From Acanthaster planci (taxonomy: Eukaryota; Echinodermata; Asteroidea; Valvatida; Acanthasteridae): 53,647 nt of DNA. The stretch lies in contig NW_019091559.1 in assembly GCF_001949145.1 (NCBI RefSeq), positions 556,235-609,881 on the forward strand, read 5' to 3'. This document shows positions 47,469 through 53,647 of this stretch, in pieces (the stretch's first letter is position 1; each line of letters begins with the position of its first letter). A program made the translations under genes and the position numbers. A model generated the notes under the pieces. The model did not search any database and was not told the DNA's origin. It was given only the letters and a program-made list of their open reading frames with translations.

Positions 47469-49388
47469 ATAAACCGAGCTTTTGAATGACGTGCTGTAGT
47501 GGTTAATGTATACTTACCAGTTTTTTTTATAAGGGAGGCCTATCGTATCCCCAGCCGTGATCCAGTAACGCCGGAGACCACGGTGCCAGCAAGGAAGAAC
47601 TCCAGATCCAATGAGCACTGGAGTTGCAGAAGGTCTCAAAATATATTGAATCATCGGATCTTCCTAAGAAATTCATTCGTCGGATAAATTGAACACTTCA
47701 GCTGTAATGTTGCTGTCGAGACAGTAACCAGCATGACCGATTGATCCTGGTAATGTAATAAATGCACTTACCATGGATGCGACTTGTTGGTGTATGGGTA
47801 CACATTCATTTATTTCCATTATACCTTAATGTTACAGAAAACAAGTGAAATGAACTGACTTGCTCAGTAAAATTTTAATTTTTGAACCCGTAGCAGAATT
47901 ACAAGAAGCACATCACATGCGTCCCTTCCCCGGCATCCGTGCCCCGTTGTAGACTGCCCCTTCAATACCTTCTTTAAAAAAAAGGTGCATCCCACATGTG
48001 TCCTCGCCACTGCTTTATCTCCCTGGAAAAAAGTTAAAAAACGCTTGAATACTGTAGAAAATTGCACATTCGGGCATTTTAACGGGGGGTGATTGAGGCA
48101 AGATTTGACATTTTGTTGACAGCTTTTGCAAGGGCTAACTACCACTGAATATTAAAACAAGCACTGAGCCGGAAATTTTCTGATGATGATGCAAGGAATC
48201 AAACCATGCTGGGGAAAGGGAACTTAAAAACTATAAATATTTCTATGATCCTAAACGTTTCCTTCCTCGTTAACCTTCTAACTTTTATATTATGACTGGT
48301 AATTTAAGGCTAAAAAGATGCTTCATATCCCATTCTTTAAGAGCCGGGGCAGAATCCCCCCCCCCATTTTGTCCAATATCGCCGAAGTGCTTTGTTTTTC
48401 AGGAGCCACCCTCAGGGAGTTTAAAGAGTGACTTTTAGCAGTTTTATTTTGACACCGGTTTTGTGACTAGGAAACCAAACTTACTGTTGTTTCACAGCTC
48501 TCATTATTCCGAGACAGGCCAGCCAAAATAGTTTATATTTTTTTCCACTGCGGTGCATGCTCCATGCACTTTACGCAGGCCGTATATAGTGGCACGCCGT
48601 GCAGCCTTGAACTTCAAATGACCAAAACTGTTTGTATTATTGAGTTCAACCTTCACAGCTGGAATGACACAGAGTGTCTTTACATATCATTCAAAGTTTG
48701 AAAAAATTCAAGCGTGGCACCGCCAAGATATTGGGGGTCCCCCTCTCCGCTGTGAGACAGGCCAAAATAACCCTGCTCTTTGAGGGTAAATATTGGCAAC
48801 AGATTGTGATTTGCAAATTTTTATGTTGAAACTGTGTCGTTGGTTGCCTTCAATAATGATTTTGACATAATACTTGACCTTGAATTAGATTGCATGGAAC
48901 AAAATATTTTACAAGTTTTTTATCAGTTGTTATTTATATCTGAAAAGGAAAAAAGAAGTGCAGTGAAAACTTGTCGGCTAACTGACATTTACGATAAAAA
49001 AAGGTAGGTGTACATGTACTTCATACAAAACTTGAAATCGTTTTAAGGAGACCGTACACTCACGAACGCCTTCTGTCACGCCTTCTGTTTAATGTTTGTT
49101 TGTGAAACTCCAGTAATGTTGGCTTCCATGTTATAGTGCCCTGAAGTTTAGAATTAGTTCACTGCACCCTCGAGGATTTGTTTTTCGAACGAAGTTAAGT
49201 CCGATATTAAAACGGGAAACTTCCACTGGACGTTACGATTACTCTCCTCTCAAGGCTAGCAAAACCATTCACTTAGCTGGGAAAGATCCCCAGAGACATG
49301 TGAGACTGCAAAGTCTGAAACGACTGTTACGAGTTTAATGGGCAGGCTGAAAAGGGGTCAAAGGTTAACATTGTTATCAAGATCCAAA
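47469..49388. other. Intergenic, ending in the promoter of the ACBD4/5-like gene
   Basis: A 53-codon open stretch behind a poly-T/AG acceptor-like site (about 47534-47687) could be an exon but joins to nothing I can see. The rest is AT-rich noncoding DNA. The last 250 bases precede the ACBD4/5-like start and should contain its promoter. Confidence 0.4.
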
Positions 49389-49396
49389 ATGGCGAC
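49385..49396. promoter_or_regulatory. YY1-like site over the ACBD4/5-like start codon
   Basis: CAAAATGGCGAC fits the YY1 consensus AANATGGCG, which in many animal housekeeping genes lies at the first codons of exon 1. Here the ATG of the motif is the start codon. Confidence 0.4.
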
Positions 49397-52300
49397 TGCG
49401 TCAGAACAGTTTGCGGCTGCTGTAAGAGTTGTGCAGAGTATGCCTAAGGATGGTATGTTTTAAACTCAGAGTCCATGCAGCAGATTAGTCTTTTTTCAAA
49501 GATTGGCTACCTTGGAAATATATAATCTTATTGAGAATTGTAAGCAAACAAATATTAATAATTATTATTCTAATTTTTGGCCCATTTTCCGGACATGCTG
49601 ACTTGGCTCACTTTGGCAGCGCTTTACGAGGCATGCCAGGCTTTGGTCCGGCTCAGCCGAGGTTGGACGCCAGTCTTCATTACGTTACAACTAAAAACTG
49701 ATAGTATACTTGTACAACTACAATAATCAAAATAATAGAGAGAGTCCATACCTGGACATCACTCATCAGCACTTGACACCCTGCACACAAACCGGTCAGT
49801 CTAGGACCTAGTACTTGCCCCAGGGCCGGCCCTATTCACATGATTCATGTGTTCATTGTCATGTCTATAGGCTAATGACTGTACTAATTTGTGCAGAGGA
49901 GCATCAACTGTTGTCCGTATATAGAGCTCTTTCTGGCCACAGCATGATAGGTTTGATAAGGTTAGGCCCACTAACTACCTGACTACTAGTAGGGCTATCA
50001 GCATGATAGGTTTGATAAGGTTAGGCCTACTAACTACCTGAATAGTAGGGCTAACTGTTCTACAGTATTTTCCCTGCTACATATGTAGATTGGACTTTCT
50101 TAGTCTTTGATCTTGGGTCTTTATGAAATATTACCACCTTCTCGTGGCTAATAAACAACTGCAGGGTGAAATTAGTGACCTCTGTATATGGAACTCTGAT
50201 TCTAAGTGTTTTCTATTTGAATAATTCAATATTTTCACTGTAATTTTGATTATAATTTAGGACACTTTTATTGCATTCAGCTGTCAGTTTAGCCTTCACC
50301 GTAAACTAGTGGTGTCCATTCATACAATTCTTTCTGGTTATAATGTTTGGATGCTCGAGAGAGCCTAACGCTCATTGCTACTAACATGACAGTACTAGTC
50401 CCAGACCTAAATCGCAAGGCCAGTTTAACTGCTAGACTATCTCTGTATCCATGAGCCCCATAACTAACCATACACGTAGCTATGAAAGTCTGTCTATTTT
50501 TAAGTATTATTATTTTTATATTTGGATGTGCCAATGGAAAGAAAATTTCTGTATTTTTTATGATGCAGACAATAAAATTTCTAATCTAATCTAATTACAT
50601 GTAAATTCCTAAATATTTATATACACAGGGTAAATTGGTTCAAATTTAAAGGTTTTAATTTTTCCTGATAGGACTTGAAGTTTAATGGGGAGGAAAGCAG
50701 GGAGAATGATCCATGCAATGTTTACCATTCCAGACTTATGACAAATCTCCCATCATCTGATCAACCTAAAATTCCAAAAGCCTTTGACATTATATCAAAG
50801 CTAAAGTTGTGGCATTATAGACTGGTTTCCATCAATTTCTGTTGCACCAGTGGTGTCAGCTACAGTACTGTACCATGGTGACTGGAACCAGACCAGTCTC
50901 TAATAGATGGTCTGCATACAACACACTGGAAAAAAAGTTACATTGCCTGGACCTTTTAATCAATGGCAAATAGCAGCCATCCTTTACCTCATGTAGGTAC
51001 ATGTTCATGTACTTTTTATTTATATGTACTTGCAGTATGCCATGTATACAGTCTTCCTTGAATGTGTTGTAAACAGTTATCAATTTCCTTTTATTATTTC
51101 AGGGCCATTCCAGCCATCCTATGAAATGAAGAAACGTTTCTATGGGTTATACAAGCAAGCAACAATAGGTCCTTGCAATGAACCCAAGCCAGCATTCTGG
51201 GAAGCCATTAAACGAACCAAGTGGTATGTCAGCACACAGGGCTAGGCCATCATCCACCATTGGCATCATCTGTGTGCCATCTTGGCCTGATATTTGGAGC
51301 CCTGACTTTGTAGATTGTAGTTTAGAACAAGTCTTTTCATTTGGCTACAGACTGAAGCTGGTTTTAATGGTTTAAAACTACATCTATGTTCATGTAAGCT
51401 TTTCCTGAAGGCCCAAGATATACACATGTAGACTATGACGTAATGACGTCGTGCTTTATTTACATGTGTGCTTTCCATTGGCAGTTAGGTGTTACATAAT
51501 CCACCCCGTAGTTGAAAGCACAAACATAAACAAAGCATGATATCATTATGCTTTAGGTTGATTGATCCTGATGGTATTGCAGGAACCGGGCACCCTAGTA
51601 CAACACAAATGCTATGTTTCCATGAATGAAATAGATGGAACCATGAATTAAAGGGCAAAATAAACCGTGTGTGATAAATTGAATTGGCTTTTCCATCTTA
51701 CCCCTAATGGTCATCAACAAAGATCGTATAGCGCCGCTGAACTTCACAGTGAATACACGTAAAATGTTGTAATTGCATGGGCACCATTTGAGCAAGCGAT
51801 ATGCCTGCGTAATGCACATTAATGCAAAGACGCAGGCGCCACGGCAGCCACGTGCACCTGGTGAGCCTGCGCCTATGCATTACTGTAAACTGTGCAGGCG
51901 CATCGCTTGCTCAAATGGCGCCCATGGTGATTACACCCTTTGGGCAGAGTTATCCATCTTGCACCTTCGGCGCTATACGATCTTTGGTCATCAACAACCT
52001 TTGGTTATAAAACATTGAAATTACTGAATGTGTACATGAGGTTCCATGTGGCTCCAAGTTCATTGTAAAGAAGGATATTTATTTATAAGGAGTGATAGGA
52101 CAGTCATAGCTAAACATGATCACATTGTGAAGCTATTGCATTACTTCCCATGAGGCTTGTATTTGAATGTTTCCAACTGTTTTTATTGTTTGCTACTATT
52201 AATGTGTAAAAGTTGTTTCCATTTCCCTTCATTTGTTAGGGATGCTTGGAAGCAGCTTGGTGATATGCCCAAAGAAGAAGCTATGGAAAGCTATGTCACC

Positions 52301-53080
52301 GATCTGCTCAAGGTTTGTATACTGAAAAGAAAAACACTCACTCGCTGAAGATATTTTTGTGTTGCATGTATCAAGGAGAGTTGAGTACAGTGTAGTTGTG
52401 ATGTGTTGAAATCTCTTGTCATGCACTGTTTTTAGTTCTTGCTATGTCATGTTTTGGCCATGCAGGTAGCTAATGTCTTTGGTCATTTATGTAGTTTGTT
52501 GGCAGTGAGTCGGAGTGAAATGTGGTTGTTCCACAACTGAAATGTTGTACAACTGAAGGAATCTCAAATTGTCCCACTCATGGGATCAGCTGGTCCATTG
52601 GGTGTATTTAAACACCTTCACGTACAAAAGACGTTGTATGCTTCTGTATGCTAACAATGAACATTTTTTCTCTGACAGTATACACACAAAGTATGTGATG
52701 TACAATATTTGGTAATTGAAATGTTGAATGCAAAATTTCCATTATCAAAATGTTCTGAGTGTGTACTTATTGTAGAGCTGGTCATTTCTGTTTGAAAAGT
52801 CAATACTCACTGTGATGACTTGTTTAAAACCTGTTTGCCATATATCAGCTGGATCCTTTTGGGTGGCTTGTGAGTTGTCAATATTACATTACCTTTTTTA
52901 TTTAGGCTCCTCAAATATTCTGAGGACTCAAGGAAAGGCTTCTTTTTGTTATCAAAACATCACAAGCAATTTAATTTTTCCCTGACTGGCGATTAAATCG
53001 TAGTCATGCTTTGTTTTTCATGCACTTGTTTCTAGGCAATGATGAAAAACAAGGACAGAGACCCAGCTGACATACAGAAT
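49389..53080 (+). CDS. Acyl-CoA-binding domain protein, ACBD4/ACBD5-like (5' part)
   Basis: Exons 49389-49452, 51103-51223, 52240-52312 and 53036-53080 join in frame (101 residues so far). The gene continues past the window, since the last exon ends in donor GTGAGT. Residues 5-90 form an acyl-CoA-binding domain: FAAAVRVVQSMPKDGPFQPS, then FYGLYKQATIGPC with the ligand-binding Tyr-Lys (Y38, K39), then FWEAIKRTKWDAWKQLGDM and KEEAMESYV. The N-terminal spacing, the FW pair and LGDMPKEEAM fit ACBD4/ACBD5 better than ACBP/DBI, ACBD6 or ECI2. In vertebrates ACBD4/5 are tail-anchored peroxisomal proteins that bind acyl-CoA and tether peroxisomes to the ER. The region carrying the FFAT-like motif and tail anchor is outside the window, so the paralogue assignment is open. 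Exon 4 (AMMKNKDRDPADIQN) is not diagnostic. Confidence 0.85.
49941..50053. repeat. Tandem duplication (about 57 bp x 2) in ACBD4/5-like intron 1
   Basis: Two adjacent copies each begin AGCATGATAGGTTTGATAAG and end near AGTAGGGCTA, with one substitution and a small deletion between them. Confidence 0.85.
51709..51995. mobile_element. Foldback DNA transposon with 10-bp target duplication
   Basis: The element proper is 51719-51985 (267 bases). It starts AAAGATCGTATAGCGCCG and ends with the inverse, CGGCGCTATACGATCTTT. Arm pairing resumes inside, with GGGCACCATTTGAGCAAGCG at 51780 against CGCTTGCTCAAATGGCGCCC near 51905. It is flanked on both sides by the direct repeat GGTCATCAAC (51709-51718 and 51986-51995), a textbook target site duplication. 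No ORF of transposase size is present. The long arms and 10-base duplication suggest a non-autonomous foldback of a Mutator- or hAT-like superfamily. It sits in intron 2 of the ACBD4/5-like gene. Confidence 0.88.
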
Positions 53081-53647
53081 GTGAGTCTTTCTGATGGATG
53101 TCACAAACGTTATAGTCTTTAATGTAGTCTCACTGTCTGCTTGTGAGGGCAGCATTTACATAGTCATATTTGGAAACCAAGAACAAATGTATCTTGCTGG
53201 AGGGACAAAGCAAGGTTTTTCTGGTGAAAAAGCTGTTCTTTATGAAGTTGGTTTTATTTGAAATCTTTATTTCTGATTGATTCAGTCCTATCCACTTTTC
53301 TGAGAGTTGCTAAATATCCCCCTGATTTTCTCTTTTTGTAAAAGAAAAAGTTGTTAGAATTTACTGTCAAAATCATATCATTTTCTTTCACGCACTTTTT
53401 CTCACAATGTGTAACCTGTCTTGACTTCTGAGTGTTAAACCTTTCATTTTTGTTGATATTGTATTCATGGACACTTTGCATGTACTTGTACCACTCTAGT
53501 TGAGGATGTCGCAATTCCTTTGTTGTTGACGAAATTGTTATGTGTTATCATTTCAATTTTTTCAAGCTTATGCACAAACATTTTATGCCATTCACCAGAA
53601 ATGCAAAACTTATACTTGACACCACAGGTCCTCGGTGAATAAATCAT
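53081..53647 (+). other. ACBD4/5-like intron 4 (incomplete)
   Basis: It follows the donor GTGAGT. No convincing acceptor-plus-coding block for the next exon is visible before the window ends. Confidence 0.5.

Noticed and set aside
47534-47687. Possible terminal exon after the orphan ORF
   Set aside because: A poly-T acceptor-like site precedes it, but no donor in the upstream ORF gives a continuous frame into it.

Overview
This is eukaryotic, intron-rich, AT-rich DNA carrying single-copy animal genes. The gene set is bilaterian: ATP synthase subunit c, JAZF1, CDK5RAP3, a secreted proteinase K-type subtilase, a BTB-BACK-kelch protein and an ACBD4/5-type acyl-CoA-binding protein. The very frequent TACATGTACA words and many foldback elements suggest a marine deuterostome, most likely an echinoderm (perhaps a sea star). 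The organism call is inference; the gene calls rest on exon-by-exon translation with matching splice phases.

Layout. 1-3633: noncoding, with a tRNA-like relic and a dispersed repeat. 3634-12560 (minus): ATP5MC, four coding exons plus a 5' untranslated exon; its introns hold a compound foldback and a dead 3.2-kb Tigger/pogo element. 12500-13150: compact head-to-head promoter region shared with JAZF1. 13152-18698 (plus): JAZF1, five exons, with a long extra C-terminal tail. 18.7-22.5 kb: convergent 3' region. 22540-30228 (minus): CDK5RAP3, 13 exons, with a GC-AG intron and a 32-bp minisatellite. 31170-35073 (minus): subtilase, seven coding exons. 36108-37594 (plus): decayed inverted paralogue of that subtilase. 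38.6-43705 (plus): kelch-like gene with an intronless CDS and a probable upstream 5' exon. 46911-47468 (plus): orphan single-exon ORF. 49389-window end (plus): first four exons of an ACBD4/5-like gene, with a foldback transposon showing a clear 10-bp target duplication in intron 2.

The genes are unrelated in function (mitochondrial ATP synthesis, transcriptional cofactor, UFMylation/ER-phagy, secreted proteolysis, CUL3 adaptor, acyl-CoA binding) and form no operon-like unit. The most unusual structures are the inverted protease pseudogene, the TSD-flanked foldback, the telomere-like palindromic hairpins with exchanged arms, and a minisatellite that repeats a decoy 5' splice site inside CDK5RAP3.
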